Assembly: GCF_014203155.1 (NCBI RefSeq)
Contig: NZ_JACHIK010000004.1
Span: forward strand, 186,001-250,000
Length of the DNA stretch: 64,000 bases
From: Shinella fusca
GTDB taxonomy: Bacteria > Pseudomonadota > Alphaproteobacteria > Rhizobiales > Rhizobiaceae
Direction: 5' to 3'
In this document: piece after piece, positions 37,037 through 46,141 of the stretch
How positions within the stretch are numbered: position 1 is the stretch's first letter
How the letters are laid out: the number at the start of each line of letters is the position of its first letter
Program-made: the position numbers and the translations under genes
The notes under the pieces: model-generated
Told to the model about the DNA's origin: nothing
The model's input: only the letters and a program-made list of their open reading frames with translations
Database searches by the model: none

Positions 37037-37807
37037 TCAGCGCTCGGCAGGTGCCGGGTGGTTGCGGACGGCGATCGCGATGTCACGGGCGGCGATATCC
37101 AGCATGCGGTGCGAGCATTCGCGCGCCGCCGCCCTGTCGCGCATGCGCAGCGCCTCGACGAGCCGCCGGTGGATCTCCACCGCCTCGTCGCGCGCATCCG
37201 CCGCCTCGTTCGAGGCGTGCAGCGAGAATTCCAGCGCCGCCTGGATAATGCTCGCAAGCTGCATGAAGACCTGGTTGTGACTGGCCTTCAGCAGGCCGGC
37301 ATGGAAGGCGACGTCCGCCTTCGTGAAGGCTTCGAGGTCCCCTTCGGCATCCCGCATCGCCTGCCAGGCCCGCTCGATCTCGGCCACTTCCTGCACCGTG
37401 GCGCGCTCGGCGGCGAATTCCGCGGCGAAGGGCTCGATGGCGCGGCGCGCATCGAGCACGCAGGTCAGAAGATCGAGCTCGAAGATGCGCGGGCCGATCC
37501 ATTCCAGCACCTGCTGGTCGAGGATGTTCCATTCCTCCTTCGGGCAGACCACCGTGCCGACGCGCGAGCGCCCGCGCACCAACCCCTTGGATTCGAGGAT
37601 CTTCAGCGATTCCCGGATGACGGTGCGGCTGACGCCGTAGCGCAGGCACAGTTCCGCCTCCGTCGGCAGGAAGGCGCCGATCGGGAAGACGTCGGCACAG
37701 ATGTCGGTGGCGATCGCCCGTGTCACGTTCTTCTGCACGCGGGGGCGGCGCACGCTCCCCTCGCCTTCGGGCGCATTCGAGCGCCCACTCTGTTCCTGCA
37801 CGGTCAT
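37037..37807 (-). CDS. GntR-family (FadR/FCD) regulator diverging from araFGH
   Basis: A 256-residue regulator. The winged HTH contains ELCLRYGVSRTVIRESLKIL (about 52-71). The FCD domain from about 90 shows DARRAIEPFAAEFAAE and a C-terminal His-rich helix. It has a Pro/Gly-rich, basic N-terminal tail. Divergent placement beside araF and co-transcription with the SDR suggest it controls both, through repeats at 37887-37943. The ligand is likely an aldose or aldonate. Confidence 0.88.
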   Translation of the reverse strand: MTVQEQSGRSNAPEGEGSVRRPRVQKNVTRAIATDICADVFPIGAFLPTEAELCLRYGVSRTVIRESLKILESKGLVRGRSRVGTVVCPKEEWNILDQQVLEWIGPRIFELDLLTCVLDARRAIEPFAAEFAAERATVQEVAEIERAWQAMRDAEGDLEAFTKADVAFHAGLLKASHNQVFMQLASIIQAALEFSLHASNEAADARDEAVEIHRRLVEALRMRDRAAARECSHRMLDIAARDIAIAVRNHPAPAER

Positions 37808-37886
37808 TCTCCACCCCGTTCCGTCTGCGATGCATACCGCGTTTCCTTCGCGATGGCGACGACCGGATCCGCATCATTCCGACATG

Positions 37887-37943
37887 AATGTCATACATTG
37901 ATAGACAATTCATCATACAAAGGCAATTGACGAATATGATGAA
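37887..37943. promoter_or_regulatory. Operator-like repeats in the araF/GntR divergent promoter
   Basis: AT-rich stretch with a perfect nine-base inverted repeat (TTCATCATA at 37909-37917 and TATGATGAA at 37935-37943, 17-base spacer) and a neighbouring dyad TGTC...GACA around 37889-37907. TCATACA occurs twice as a direct repeat. These are candidate sites for the adjacent GntR protein. Confidence 0.6.
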
Positions 37944-37993
37944 AGCCACTACACCCAAGGGACTGCTGGCGCAGTTAATTTGGGAGAGAGACA

Positions 37994-38977
37994 ATGGGCT
38001 TTATCAAGACAGCCATCCTGGCTGGCACCGTCGCCGTCATCGCCGCAACCTCCGCCTTCGCTGCCGACGTGAAGATCGGCTTCATCGTGAAGCAGCCGGA
38101 AGAGCCGTGGTTCCAGGACGAATGGAAGTTCGCCGACGTCGCCGCCAAGGAGAAGGGCTTCACCCTGGTCAAGATCGGCGCCGAGGACGGCGAGAAGGTC
38201 CAGTCGGCCATCGACAATCTCGGCGCACAGGGCGCGCAGGGCTTCATCATCTGCACGCCCGACGTGAAGCTCGGCCCCGGCATCGTCGCCAAGGCCGCCG
38301 CCAACGACCTCAAGCTGATGACCGTCGACGACCGCCTGGTCAACGCCGACGGCAGCCCGATCGAGGACGTGCCGCACATGGGCATCTCGGCCACCAAGAT
38401 CGGCGAGGCCGTCGGCCAGTCGATCGTCGACGAGATCAAGAAGCGCGGCTGGGACATGAAGGACGTCGGCGCGATCCGCGTCTCCTACGACCAGCTTCCG
38501 ACCGCCGTCGACCGCGTCGAAGGCGCGCTCTCGGTGCTGAAGGCCGCCGGCTTCCCAGAAGCCAACATCTTCGACGCCCCGCAGGCCAAGACCGACACGG
38601 AAGCGGCCCTCAACGCCGCGACGGTCGTTCTCAACAAGAATGCCGGCATCAAGAAGTGGGTGGCCGTCGGCCTCAATGACGAAGCCGTGCTCGGCGCCGT
38701 GCGCGCCAGCGAAAGCGTCGGCATTCCCGCCGACAGCATGATCGGCGTCGGCATCGGCGGCGCGGACTCGGCCATCAACGAGTTCAAGAAGCCCGCGCCG
38801 ACCGGCTTCTTCGGCACCGTGATCATCTCGCCGAAGCGCCATGGCTACGAGACCGCACTCAACATGTACGAGTGGATCGCCAACGGCAAGGAGCCGGAAA
38901 AGCTGACGCTCACCGCCGGCCAGATCGCGCTGCGCGACAACTACGAGCAGGTTCGCAAGGACCTCGGCATCGAATAA
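37994..38977 (+). CDS. araF: L-arabinose-type periplasmic binding protein
   Basis: A 327-residue binding protein with a Sec signal (cleavage after AFA, near residue 23). The mature N-terminus ADVKIGFIVKQPEEPWFQDE and later GFIICTPDVKLGPGIVAKA closely follow E. coli AraF as I recall it, including the pyranose-binding positions near KQPEEPW. RBS GGGAGAG precedes the ATG. It is the first gene of araFGH. Galactose and fucose are also bound by this family, so L-arabinose is probable but not exclusive. Confidence 0.9.
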   Translation: MGFIKTAILAGTVAVIAATSAFAADVKIGFIVKQPEEPWFQDEWKFADVAAKEKGFTLVKIGAEDGEKVQSAIDNLGAQGAQGFIICTPDVKLGPGIVAKAAANDLKLMTVDDRLVNADGSPIEDVPHMGISATKIGEAVGQSIVDEIKKRGWDMKDVGAIRVSYDQLPTAVDRVEGALSVLKAAGFPEANIFDAPQAKTDTEAALNAATVVLNKNAGIKKWVAVGLNDEAVLGAVRASESVGIPADSMIGVGIGGADSAINEFKKPAPTGFFGTVIISPKRHGYETALNMYEWIANGKEPEKLTLTAGQIALRDNYEQVRKDLGIE

Positions 38978-39000
38978 TCATCGTCTCGTGATGATTTCAT

Positions 39001-39022
39001 CCCGGCGGCACCAGCCGCCGGG
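39001..39022 (+). repeat. Hairpin between araF and araG
   Basis: A perfect nine-base GC stem (39001-39009 with 39014-39022) with the loop ACCA lies 23 bases after the araF stop. No T-run follows. It is a probable mRNA-stability element raising AraF over AraGH. Confidence 0.75.
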
Positions 39023-39041
39023 CCTCCTTACGGAGCCGACC

Positions 39042-40586
39042 ATGCAGGACTTTCTCGAATTCAGGGCGATATCCAAGGGATATCCCGGCGTGCAGGCGCT
39101 CGCCGACGTTTCCTTCTCCGTGAAGAAGGGGGCCGTGCACGGCCTGATGGGCGAAAACGGCGCGGGCAAATCGACCCTCATCCGCGTGCTTTCCGGCGAC
39201 CAGTCCGCCGATACCGGCGACATCCTCATCGACGGCAAGCCGCAGCGCTACCGTTCCGTGCGCGATGCCTTCGAGGCGGGCGTCATCGTCATCCACCAGG
39301 AACTCCAGCTCGTGCCCGAGCTGACCGTCGCCGAGAACCTCTGGCTCGGCCGCTTTCCCGGCAAGGCCGGCGTCATCGACCGCACGCGCCTGACCGGCGT
39401 GGTCAAGGAGAAGCTCGCGGAGATCGGCATCGCCATCGATCCGGCCGCCAAGGTCGCCTCGCTTTCCATCGGCGAGCGCCAGATGGTGGAGATCGCCAAG
39501 GCCGTGATGGCTGATGCGCGCGTCATCGCGCTCGACGAGCCGACCTCCTCGCTCTCCTCGCGCGAGAGCGAAATCCTCTTCGCTCTGATCGACCGCCTGC
39601 GCGCGCAGGGCAAGGTCATCCTCTACGTCTCGCACCGGCTCGACGAGATTTTCCGCTTGTGCGACAGCCTCACCGTATTGCGCGACGGCAAGCTTGCCGC
39701 CCACCATCCTGATATATCCGAGGTGACGCGCGACCAGATCATCGCCGAAATGGTTGGCCGGGAGATTTCCAACATCTGGGGTTTTCGCCCGCGCGAGCGC
39801 GGCGCGGTCCGGCTGGAGGTCAGGGACCTTGCCGGGCGCAAGCTGCGCACGCCGATCAGCTTCTCCGTCCGGCAGGGCGAGATCCTCGGCTTCTTCGGCC
39901 TCATCGGCGCCGGCCGCAGCGAGATGGCCCGCCTCGTCTACGGCGCGGACAGCCGGTCGCAGGGCACCGTCAGCGTCGACGGCAAGGCCGTCACGCCGGA
40001 CAGCCCGCCGCAATCGATCCGCTCCGGCATCGTGCTCTGCCCGGAGGACCGCAAGTCCGACGGCATCGTGCAGGGCCGCAACATCGAGGAGAACATGGCG
40101 ATCTCCTCGCGACGGCATTTCTCCCCCTTCGGCCTTCTCCAGCCGAAGAAGGAGGCCGAGCTTGCCGAGCGCTTCATCGCGAAGCTGCGCGTGCGCACGC
40201 CCTCGCGCAAGCAGGACATCGTCAACCTGTCGGGCGGCAACCAGCAGAAGGTCATCCTCGGCCGCTGGCTTTCCGAGCAGGGCGTCAAGGTCCTCATCAT
40301 CGACGAGCCGACGCGCGGCATCGATGTCGGCGCCAAGTCGGAAATCTACGAGATCCTCTATGAACTCGCCGGCCAGGGCATGGCCATCGTCGTCATCTCC
40401 AGCGAGCTGCCGGAGGTGATGGGCATCACCGACCGCATCATGGTCATGTGCGAGGGCAAGGTCGCGGCAAATATCGAGCGGGCCGATTTCGACGAGCGCC
40501 GCATCCTCGCCGCCGCCCTTCCCGATGTGGCCCCCGATGGGGCCAATGCCAGCGAACTTCCCAACCAGCAGGTCCAGTCCCGATGA
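39042..40586 (+). CDS. araG: Arabinose-type ABC transporter ATPase with two nucleotide-binding domains
   Basis: 514 residues from the ATG at 39042 (GGAG RBS); a GTG at 38988 lies before the hairpin and is unlikely. Two fused ABC domains: the first with Walker A GENGAGKSTL and signature LSIGERQ; the second with a degenerate Walker A GLIGAGRSEM and canonical LSGGNQQKV. That asymmetry is usual for CUT2 ATPases. The C-terminal end overlaps araH (ATGA). Confidence 0.92.
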   Translation: MQDFLEFRAISKGYPGVQALADVSFSVKKGAVHGLMGENGAGKSTLIRVLSGDQSADTGDILIDGKPQRYRSVRDAFEAGVIVIHQELQLVPELTVAENLWLGRFPGKAGVIDRTRLTGVVKEKLAEIGIAIDPAAKVASLSIGERQMVEIAKAVMADARVIALDEPTSSLSSRESEILFALIDRLRAQGKVILYVSHRLDEIFRLCDSLTVLRDGKLAAHHPDISEVTRDQIIAEMVGREISNIWGFRPRERGAVRLEVRDLAGRKLRTPISFSVRQGEILGFFGLIGAGRSEMARLVYGADSRSQGTVSVDGKAVTPDSPPQSIRSGIVLCPEDRKSDGIVQGRNIEENMAISSRRHFSPFGLLQPKKEAELAERFIAKLRVRTPSRKQDIVNLSGGNQQKVILGRWLSEQGVKVLIIDEPTRGIDVGAKSEIYEILYELAGQGMAIVVISSELPEVMGITDRIMVMCEGKVAANIERADFDERRILAAALPDVAPDGANASELPNQQVQSR

Positions 40587-41533
40587 CGTCCTTGAAAAAA
40601 CTCCTCCTCGGCGAGCAGGGCCTCGTCGTCATCTTCGCCGTCGCCTTCGCCGTCGTCGCGCTCACGGTGCCGAACTTCCTGACCGAGCGCAACATGCTGG
40701 GCCTGCTGCAGTCGGTCGTCACCATCGGCATCGTCGCCTGCACCATGATGTTCTGCCTCGCCTCGCGCGACTTCGACCTTTCGGTCGGCTCGACGGTCGC
40801 CTTTTCCGGCATGATCGCCGTCATGGCCTCGAACGCCTCGGGCTCGATCGTCGTCGGGCTTGTCGCCGCGCTCCTGTGCGGCGGCGCCGTCGGTTTCGTC
40901 AACGGCCTCGTCATCGCCCGCTTCCGCATCAATGCGCTCATCACGACGCTCGCCACCATGCAGATCGTGCGCGGCTTCGCGCTGATCGCCTCGGACGGGC
41001 GCGCCGTCGGCATCAACGATCCCGGCTTCTACCAGCTCGCCCTCTCCAAGTTCCTCGGCATCCCGACGCCGATCTGGGTCATGGCGATCTTCTTCATCGT
41101 CTTCGGCTTCGTGCTGAACCGCACCGTCTTCGGCAAGAACACGCTGGCGATCGGCGGCAATCCGGAGGCCTCGCGCCTTGCCGGCGTCGACGTCTCCAGC
41201 ATGCGCATCTGGATCTTCGCGCTGCAGGGCCTCGTCTGCGCCGTCGCCGGGGTTCTGCTCGCCTCGCGCATCACCTCCGGCCAGCCGAATGCCGCCACCG
41301 GCCTCGAGCTCTCGGTCATCTCGGCCTGCGTGCTCGGCGGCGTATCGCTTGCCGGCGGGCGTGCGGCCATGACGGGCGTCATCGTCGGCGTGCTCATCAT
41401 GGGCATCGCCGAGAACGTCATGAACCTCCTCAACATCCAGGCCTTCTACCAGTATGTCGTGCGCGGCCTGATCCTGCTGCTCGCGGTCCTGCTCGACAAC
41501 CTGCGCTCGGCCGCCGCCGGCCGGCGCGGCTGA
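40583..41533 (+). CDS. araH: Arabinose-type ABC transporter permease
   Basis: A 316-residue CUT2 permease with 8-10 helices. Family text: SRDFDLSVGSTVAFSGMIAV and ALITTLATMQIVRGFALI, then GGNPEASRLAGVDV. It homodimerises to form the channel for AraG. Translation is coupled to araG by the four-base overlap. Confidence 0.92.
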   Translation: MTSLKKLLLGEQGLVVIFAVAFAVVALTVPNFLTERNMLGLLQSVVTIGIVACTMMFCLASRDFDLSVGSTVAFSGMIAVMASNASGSIVVGLVAALLCGGAVGFVNGLVIARFRINALITTLATMQIVRGFALIASDGRAVGINDPGFYQLALSKFLGIPTPIWVMAIFFIVFGFVLNRTVFGKNTLAIGGNPEASRLAGVDVSSMRIWIFALQGLVCAVAGVLLASRITSGQPNAATGLELSVISACVLGGVSLAGGRAAMTGVIVGVLIMGIAENVMNLLNIQAFYQYVVRGLILLLAVLLDNLRSAAAGRRG

Positions 41534-41537
41534 CGCC

Positions 41538-42431
41538 GTGGCAGAGGATATCGTCCGCCTCGAAAGGAACGGGCTCACCGTCGATGTGAGCCCGCTCGGC
41601 GGTGCTGTCCTCGCCGCGCACTGGCACGGCGTCCCCATCCTTGCGCCGACACCGTCGCCGGGCCTTGCCTCGCAGGCCTTCGGCGCGGAAGCCTGCTTTC
41701 CGCTCGTTCCCTTCGGCAACCGCATCGAGGGCAACGCCTTCCGCTTTGCCGGCGAAACTTATGCGCTGGCGCCGAACACCGCCGATCCGCTCGTCCTGCA
41801 CGGCGACGGCTGGCTTCGGCGCTGGTCGATCCTGCGGCAAGAACCGCACGGTATCGTCTTCCACGACCGGCACGAGGCAAGCAGCGCCTCCCCTTTCGCC
41901 TACGAGGCCACGCAGGCCATCACGCTCGGCGACGACAGCCTGACGCTGTCGCTCACCGTCACCAACAGGGCGCCGCGAGCGTTACCTTACGGCCTCGGCT
42001 TCCATCCCTATTTTCCCCGCACGCCGAAGATGCGGCTCGTCGCCCGGGCAGAGCGCTTCCGGCCGGAACGGGAAAACCACCTGCCGGGCGCTGCCGGCCC
42101 GCTGCCGCGGGATCTCGACCTTGCGGCAGGCACGACGCTGCCGGACCGCTGGCTGAACAACGCCTTCGACGGCTGGGACGGGCGCGCGCGGATCGAATGG
42201 CCGGAGACCGGCCTTGTCTTGTCGCTGGAGGCCGGCGAAGGCCTCCGCCATTTCGTCATCTATTCGCCTTCGGCGTCGGACGGGTTCGTCTGCTTCGAGC
42301 CGATGAGCCACCGGCCGCACGCCCACCATGACGACGAGGGCGGCGGCCTCGTCGCACTCGCGCCGGATGCCGAACTTGCCGGGCGGATGACCTTGCGTTT
42401 GACGCAAGCCGGCCGCCCTACTTCCGCGTGA
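41538..42431 (+). CDS. Aldose 1-epimerase family protein
   Basis: A 297-residue galactose mutarotase-fold protein, beginning at a GTG 4 bases after the araH stop. The catalytic histidines are in VLHGDGW and GLGFHPYF, and the base Glu in FVCFEPMSH. It likely interconverts the anomers of the imported aldose for the dehydrogenase. The 3-prime end overlaps the convergent HutC-type GntR gene by 14 bases. Confidence 0.85.
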   Translation: MAEDIVRLERNGLTVDVSPLGGAVLAAHWHGVPILAPTPSPGLASQAFGAEACFPLVPFGNRIEGNAFRFAGETYALAPNTADPLVLHGDGWLRRWSILRQEPHGIVFHDRHEASSASPFAYEATQAITLGDDSLTLSLTVTNRAPRALPYGLGFHPYFPRTPKMRLVARAERFRPERENHLPGAAGPLPRDLDLAAGTTLPDRWLNNAFDGWDGRARIEWPETGLVLSLEAGEGLRHFVIYSPSASDGFVCFEPMSHRPHAHHDDEGGGLVALAPDAELAGRMTLRLTQAGRPTSA

Positions 42432-43149
42432 AGCTGAAGGTGAAGTGGCTGCCGCGGTGATAGTCGCGGGCGAAGTTGACCGGCGCGCCGACGGCGTTGA
42501 AACAGGTCTCGGTGATCAGCAGCGCGGGGCCGAAATTCCTGAGGTCGTGCCGCTCGACGGCATCGTCGGGAAGCATCACGGCCGAGACGTTCGCCGCCGA
42601 CATGCGCGGGCGGTTGCCGTATCGCTCGAGCAGGTCCATCAGCGACCCGGTCCAGTCCACGTCGTAAAGCCTGCCGGCGACGATGCCGCGCGGCACGTAG
42701 TCGATGCAATAGAGGATCGGCTCCTCGTCGTGCAGGCGCAGGCGCTCGATGCGGATGACGCGGTCGGCCGCGCCGAGCCGTAGGCATTCCGCGACATGCC
42801 TGTCCGGCGCCTCCTCCGAGATCGACAGGACCTTGTTGACGGTGCGGTAGCCGTACTGCCGCGCCATGTCGGTCACGCTCTCGAAGACGGTGATCGGCCG
42901 GTCGACCTGCACGGCGGAAAGCGCGGAGACGAAGCGGCCGCGGCCGTGCTCCACATAGATCACGTCGTCCTGTTCCAGCAGCTTCAGCGCCTCGCGCAGC
43001 GCCGGGCGCGAAATGCGGAAGCGCTGGGTGAGCTGCGCCTCGGTCGGCAGCTTGTCGCCCGGCTTCAGCCCCTCTTCCCGGATGAGATCGGCGATCCGGT
43101 CCCTGAGCTGGACGGCGAGCGTGCGCGAATCGCGAAGGGGTTCTTCCAC
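42418..43149 (-). CDS. GntR-family (HutC/UTRA) regulator of the Amadori-product locus
   Basis: 243 residues from the GTG at 43149, chosen for its AGG-type RBS; longer frames run into promoter DNA. The wHTH (about 25-75) contains QLTQRFRISRPALREALKLL, and the UTRA effector domain (about 90-240) has EEPILYCIDYVPRGIVAG and FGPALLITETCFNAVGAPV. It diverges from the FrlB-like gene. It probably binds the GTTGTCTKACAAC sites at 43183, 43304 and 49335 and responds to a fructosyl amino acid or its 6-phosphate, as FrlR does. Confidence 0.85.
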   Translation of the reverse strand: MEEPLRDSRTLAVQLRDRIADLIREEGLKPGDKLPTEAQLTQRFRISRPALREALKLLEQDDVIYVEHGRGRFVSALSAVQVDRPITVFESVTDMARQYGYRTVNKVLSISEEAPDRHVAECLRLGAADRVIRIERLRLHDEEPILYCIDYVPRGIVAGRLYDVDWTGSLMDLLERYGNRPRMSAANVSAVMLPDDAVERHDLRNFGPALLITETCFNAVGAPVNFARDYHRGSHFTFSFTRK

Positions 43150-43182
43150 CGCCTGCCTCGTTCGATGATTGGTTTCCTCTTC

Positions 43183-43194
43183 TTGTCTGACGAA
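43183..43194. promoter_or_regulatory. Half-conserved GntR site upstream of its own gene
   Basis: TTGTCTGACGAA matches nine consecutive bases of the palindrome at 49335-49347. It lies 34 bases upstream of the regulator start, as expected for autoregulation. Confidence 0.5.
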
Positions 43195-43278
43195 TCCCGG
43201 AGGGTCAAGCGGAAGGCTGGAAAACCCGGAGGACGCCGCCGCCCTCGCCGTGCTCCGTCCTACCCCAGCGGGCGCGGC

Positions 43279-43316
43279 TTGACAGCGCGAAACCATGATG
43301 TCAGTTGTCTTACAAC
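43279..43316 (+). promoter_or_regulatory. Promoter and GntR operator of the frlB-like gene
   Basis: A perfect -35 TTGACA lies at 43279-43284. The operator GTTGTCTTACAAC at 43304-43316 (arms of six, one mismatch) covers the -10 position, which is itself poorly conserved. The start codon is 26 bases further on. Confidence 0.65.
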
Positions 43317-43341
43317 TTTGATCTATCTATCGGGGCAGGAC

Positions 43342-44355
43342 ATGCTGAATTTTGACGAACAGAGATTCCTTCGCATCCAGTCGGGCGCGGTCGGCCTGCA
43401 GAAACGGCTGGAAACGGTGATCGCCTCCTGCCTTGCGGCCGGCGCGGAGAACATCTTCTTCCTCGGCACGGGCGGCGCGGCGATCCTGATGCAGCCGGCA
43501 GCGCAGCTCCTCCAGTGCCGCTCGCGCTTTCCCGCCTTCATCGACATGCCGGCCGAACTCGTCATCACCGGCTCGGCGCACCTGACGGAAAAGTCGATCG
43601 TCGTGATGCCCTCCCTTTCCGGCACGACGAAGGAGAGCGTGGCGCTCCTTGCGAAGCTGAAGGAGACCGGCGCGACCGTCCTCACGCTCGTCGGCCACGC
43701 GGAAACGCCGCTCGGCAAGGGCGGCGACCACGTCTTCGTGAACTTCGCCGAGGACGACACGTCCTGCGAATCCTTCTACCTGCAATCCCTCTTCATCGCG
43801 CTCGCCGTCATGAAGCACCGCGGCGAGATCGCCAACCACGACGCGATCGTCGCCGAGCTCGCCCGGATGCCGGACCTGCTTCTGGAGGTGAAACGCGCCT
43901 ACGAGCCGAAGGCCGAGGCCTTCGCGAAAGTGCTGGCCGGCGCGGATTACCACATCGTCACCGGCGCGGGGAACGTCTGGCCGGAGGCCTTCTACTACGG
44001 CATGTGCATCCTGGAAGAGATGCAATGGATCCGCACCCGCCCCGTCCATGCCTCGGACTTCTTCCACGGCACGCTGGAACTGGTGGAGAAGGGCGTCAGC
44101 GTCATCCTCTTCAAGGGCGAGGATGCCCTGCGGCCGCTGGCCGACCGCGTCGAGACCTTCGCGCCGACCTATACCGACAGGCTGACCGTGCTCGATACCG
44201 CCGAATTCGACCTGCCCGGCATTTCGCCGGAGGTGCGGGCGCTCGTCTCGCCGGTGCTGCTGGCGACCGTGCTCGAGCGCATCAGCGCCCATCTTGAAGT
44301 CCTGCGCGACCATCCGCTGACGACGCGCCGCTACTACAAGCGCGTCGCCTACTGA
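43342..44355 (+). CDS. SIS-domain deglycase, FrlB-like (fructosyl-amino acid 6-phosphate)
   Basis: A 337-residue protein with two SIS domains (about 30-165 and 190-320). Motifs: NIFFLGTGGAAILMQPAA, MPSLSGTTKESVALL, DFFHGTLELVEKGVSVIL and the terminal TTRRYYKRVAY, which parallels the end of E. coli FrlB. FrlB splits fructoselysine 6-phosphate into glucose 6-phosphate and the amino acid. The next gene encodes the matching kinase. The amino acid released (Lys, Gln, Asn or other) cannot be read from sequence. Confidence 0.85.
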   Translation: MLNFDEQRFLRIQSGAVGLQKRLETVIASCLAAGAENIFFLGTGGAAILMQPAAQLLQCRSRFPAFIDMPAELVITGSAHLTEKSIVVMPSLSGTTKESVALLAKLKETGATVLTLVGHAETPLGKGGDHVFVNFAEDDTSCESFYLQSLFIALAVMKHRGEIANHDAIVAELARMPDLLLEVKRAYEPKAEAFAKVLAGADYHIVTGAGNVWPEAFYYGMCILEEMQWIRTRPVHASDFFHGTLELVEKGVSVILFKGEDALRPLADRVETFAPTYTDRLTVLDTAEFDLPGISPEVRALVSPVLLATVLERISAHLEVLRDHPLTTRRYYKRVAY

Positions 44356-44384
44356 AAACCGCGGCTTGACGCATGCCCCTCCCA

Positions 44385-44415
44385 GGCCGCGAATGCACCA
44401 TCCGCATTCGCGGCC
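44385..44415 (+). repeat. Long hairpin between the frlB- and frlD-like genes
   Basis: A perfect 12-base stem (44385-44396 with 44404-44415) and a seven-base loop, followed only by TTGT. It is possibly a partial terminator or stabiliser giving more deglycase than kinase. Confidence 0.65.
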
Positions 44416-44437
44416 TTGTCGCCCATTCGAGACCCGC

Positions 44438-45250
44438 ATGAAGACCTTCCGCTTCGCCGCCGTCGGCGACAATTGCATCGACCGCTACCGTCCCCCCGTC
44501 TCGCAGGCGCTTGTCGGCGGGAACGCGGTGAACGTCGCGGTGCAGCTTGCGCTTCTCGGGCATGCCGCCTTCTATTTCGGCGCCGTCGGGCCGGACGATG
44601 CGGGGCGTCACACGCGGCGGCTTCTGGAGGAGAACGGCGTCGATGTCACACATCTGCGCGAGCGCCCCGGCGTGACGGCCTGTACGGACATCGAGACGCT
44701 GCCCTCCGGCGACCGGGTCTTCCTCCACGAGGACTTCGGCGTCTGCGCCGGCTACCGCCCCGATGCCGCCGGGATCGCCTTCCTTGCGACCATGGACCAT
44801 GTGCATATCGGCTGGATGGACGACGGAGGCGCGCTGCGCCGCGCGCTTGCGGGCGCGGGGGTCAGCGTCTCGCAGGACATTTCCGTCAATGCCGACCCGG
44901 CCGATCTCGGCACCGAGGGCCTTTCCATCGCCTTCGCCTCGGCGGGCGACGACGATGCGGCCCTGGAGGCCCTGCTGCGACGCCTTGGCGACGACGGCGT
45001 GCCGCTCGCCGTCGTCACCCGCGGCGGCAGGGGATCGGTGGCGAGCAACGGCAAGGTGCGCGTCGAGGCAGGCGTAAGGCCTGTGGAGGTCGTCGATACG
45101 ACCGGGGCGGGCGACAGCTTCATCGCCGGTTTCCTCGCCGCGCATATCGCCGGCCTGCCGCTTTCCGATTGCCTTGCAGCGGGGCGGGACCGGGCCGCGC
45201 GCACCTGCACCCATGTCGGCGGATTCCCGCAGGTGCCGCAGCCGCTTTGA
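44438..45250 (+). CDS. PfkB-family kinase, FrlD-like (fructosyl-amino acid 6-kinase)
   Basis: A 270-residue ribokinase-fold enzyme. N-terminal text AAVGDNCIDRYRPP with GGNAVNVAVQLALLG matches FrlD well. The C-terminal PfkB signature DTTGAGDSFIAGF carries the catalytic Asp. FrlD phosphorylates O6 of the fructosyl moiety before FrlB acts. The stop is 6 bases from the convergent EamA gene. Confidence 0.85.
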   Translation: MKTFRFAAVGDNCIDRYRPPVSQALVGGNAVNVAVQLALLGHAAFYFGAVGPDDAGRHTRRLLEENGVDVTHLRERPGVTACTDIETLPSGDRVFLHEDFGVCAGYRPDAAGIAFLATMDHVHIGWMDDGGALRRALAGAGVSVSQDISVNADPADLGTEGLSIAFASAGDDDAALEALLRRLGDDGVPLAVVTRGGRGSVASNGKVRVEAGVRPVEVVDTTGAGDSFIAGFLAAHIAGLPLSDCLAAGRDRAARTCTHVGGFPQVPQPL

Positions 45251-45256
45251 CGCGGC

Positions 45257-46141
45257 CTACTTCAGGACGAGCCAGCCCGAGACGATGATGATCGCCGCGC
45301 CGGCGAGCGTGTGCACCTCCACCGGCGTTGCAAAGAGAATGAGGCCGTAAAGGCATCCCCAGATGATCTGGCTGTACTGGAACGGCGCGACCACCGAGGC
45401 CTCGCCGACGCGGAAGGCCCGCACCAGCAGCGCATGGCCGCCCAGCATCATCGCCCCGCCGACGGCGCCAAGAAGAAGGTCTGCCGAAGCCGGCATTACC
45501 ATTCCGCCGGAGGCTGCCGCGACGGAAAGGGCGACCGGCGTCAGCACGACGAGGAGGCTCGCGACGAGCGCCTCGTCCGTCTCCGCCACTTTCGCACGGC
45601 GCAGCAGGATGAGCGAAAGGGCGAAGAAGACCGCCGAGCCGAAGGCGGCCGCATGGCCGAGGTTGAGCGGCGCCACGCCGGGCTTCAGCGCCACCACGAC
45701 GCCGGCGAACCCCACCAGCACGCCCGCCCAGCCGATGGCCGAAAGCCGCTCCCGCAGGAAGACGAAGCCGAGGACGGCAACGAGGATCGGCGTCAGGAAG
45801 GCGATGAGATAGGCATCCGCCAGCGGCAGCCGCGCGAAGGCGTAGTGGATCAGCAGCGTGTCGAGCGCAAGCAGCAGCGCCCGCCAGAAGGCGAGCGACG
45901 GCTGGCGCGGCAGTAGGCGGTGCAGGCGGCCGGTAGAAAGCGCATGGAGCAGCAGCAAGGCAAGCGCGGCGGCGGTGACGAGGAACGTCACCTGCGGCGC
46001 CGGCATCGCCGCGGTCATGATCTTCACGACGGCATCCGTCGCCGAGAAGATGGAGAAGGCGGCAAGGACGAGCACCGCGCCGCGCCCGTTCGACGGCGTG
46101 AAGGGAGCGCCGCCCTCCATTGCGGAGGCGTCAGCGGGCAT
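45257..46141 (-). CDS. EamA/DMT-family transporter
   Basis: About 294 residues with ten hydrophobic helices in two repeated halves, the drug/metabolite transporter pattern. I use the ATG at 46141 (GGA 9 bases upstream), which overlaps the permease stop; ATGs at 46120 and 46180 are alternatives. It is the last gene of the binding protein-oxidoreductase-permease operon. Family members export amino acids or metabolites, so it could expel surplus amino acid freed by deglycation (inference). Confidence 0.8.
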   Translation of the reverse strand: MPADASAMEGGAPFTPSNGRGAVLVLAAFSIFSATDAVVKIMTAAMPAPQVTFLVTAAALALLLLHALSTGRLHRLLPRQPSLAFWRALLLALDTLLIHYAFARLPLADAYLIAFLTPILVAVLGFVFLRERLSAIGWAGVLVGFAGVVVALKPGVAPLNLGHAAAFGSAVFFALSLILLRRAKVAETDEALVASLLVVLTPVALSVAAASGGMVMPASADLLLGAVGGAMMLGGHALLVRAFRVGEASVVAPFQYSQIIWGCLYGLILFATPVEVHTLAGAAIIIVSGWLVLK

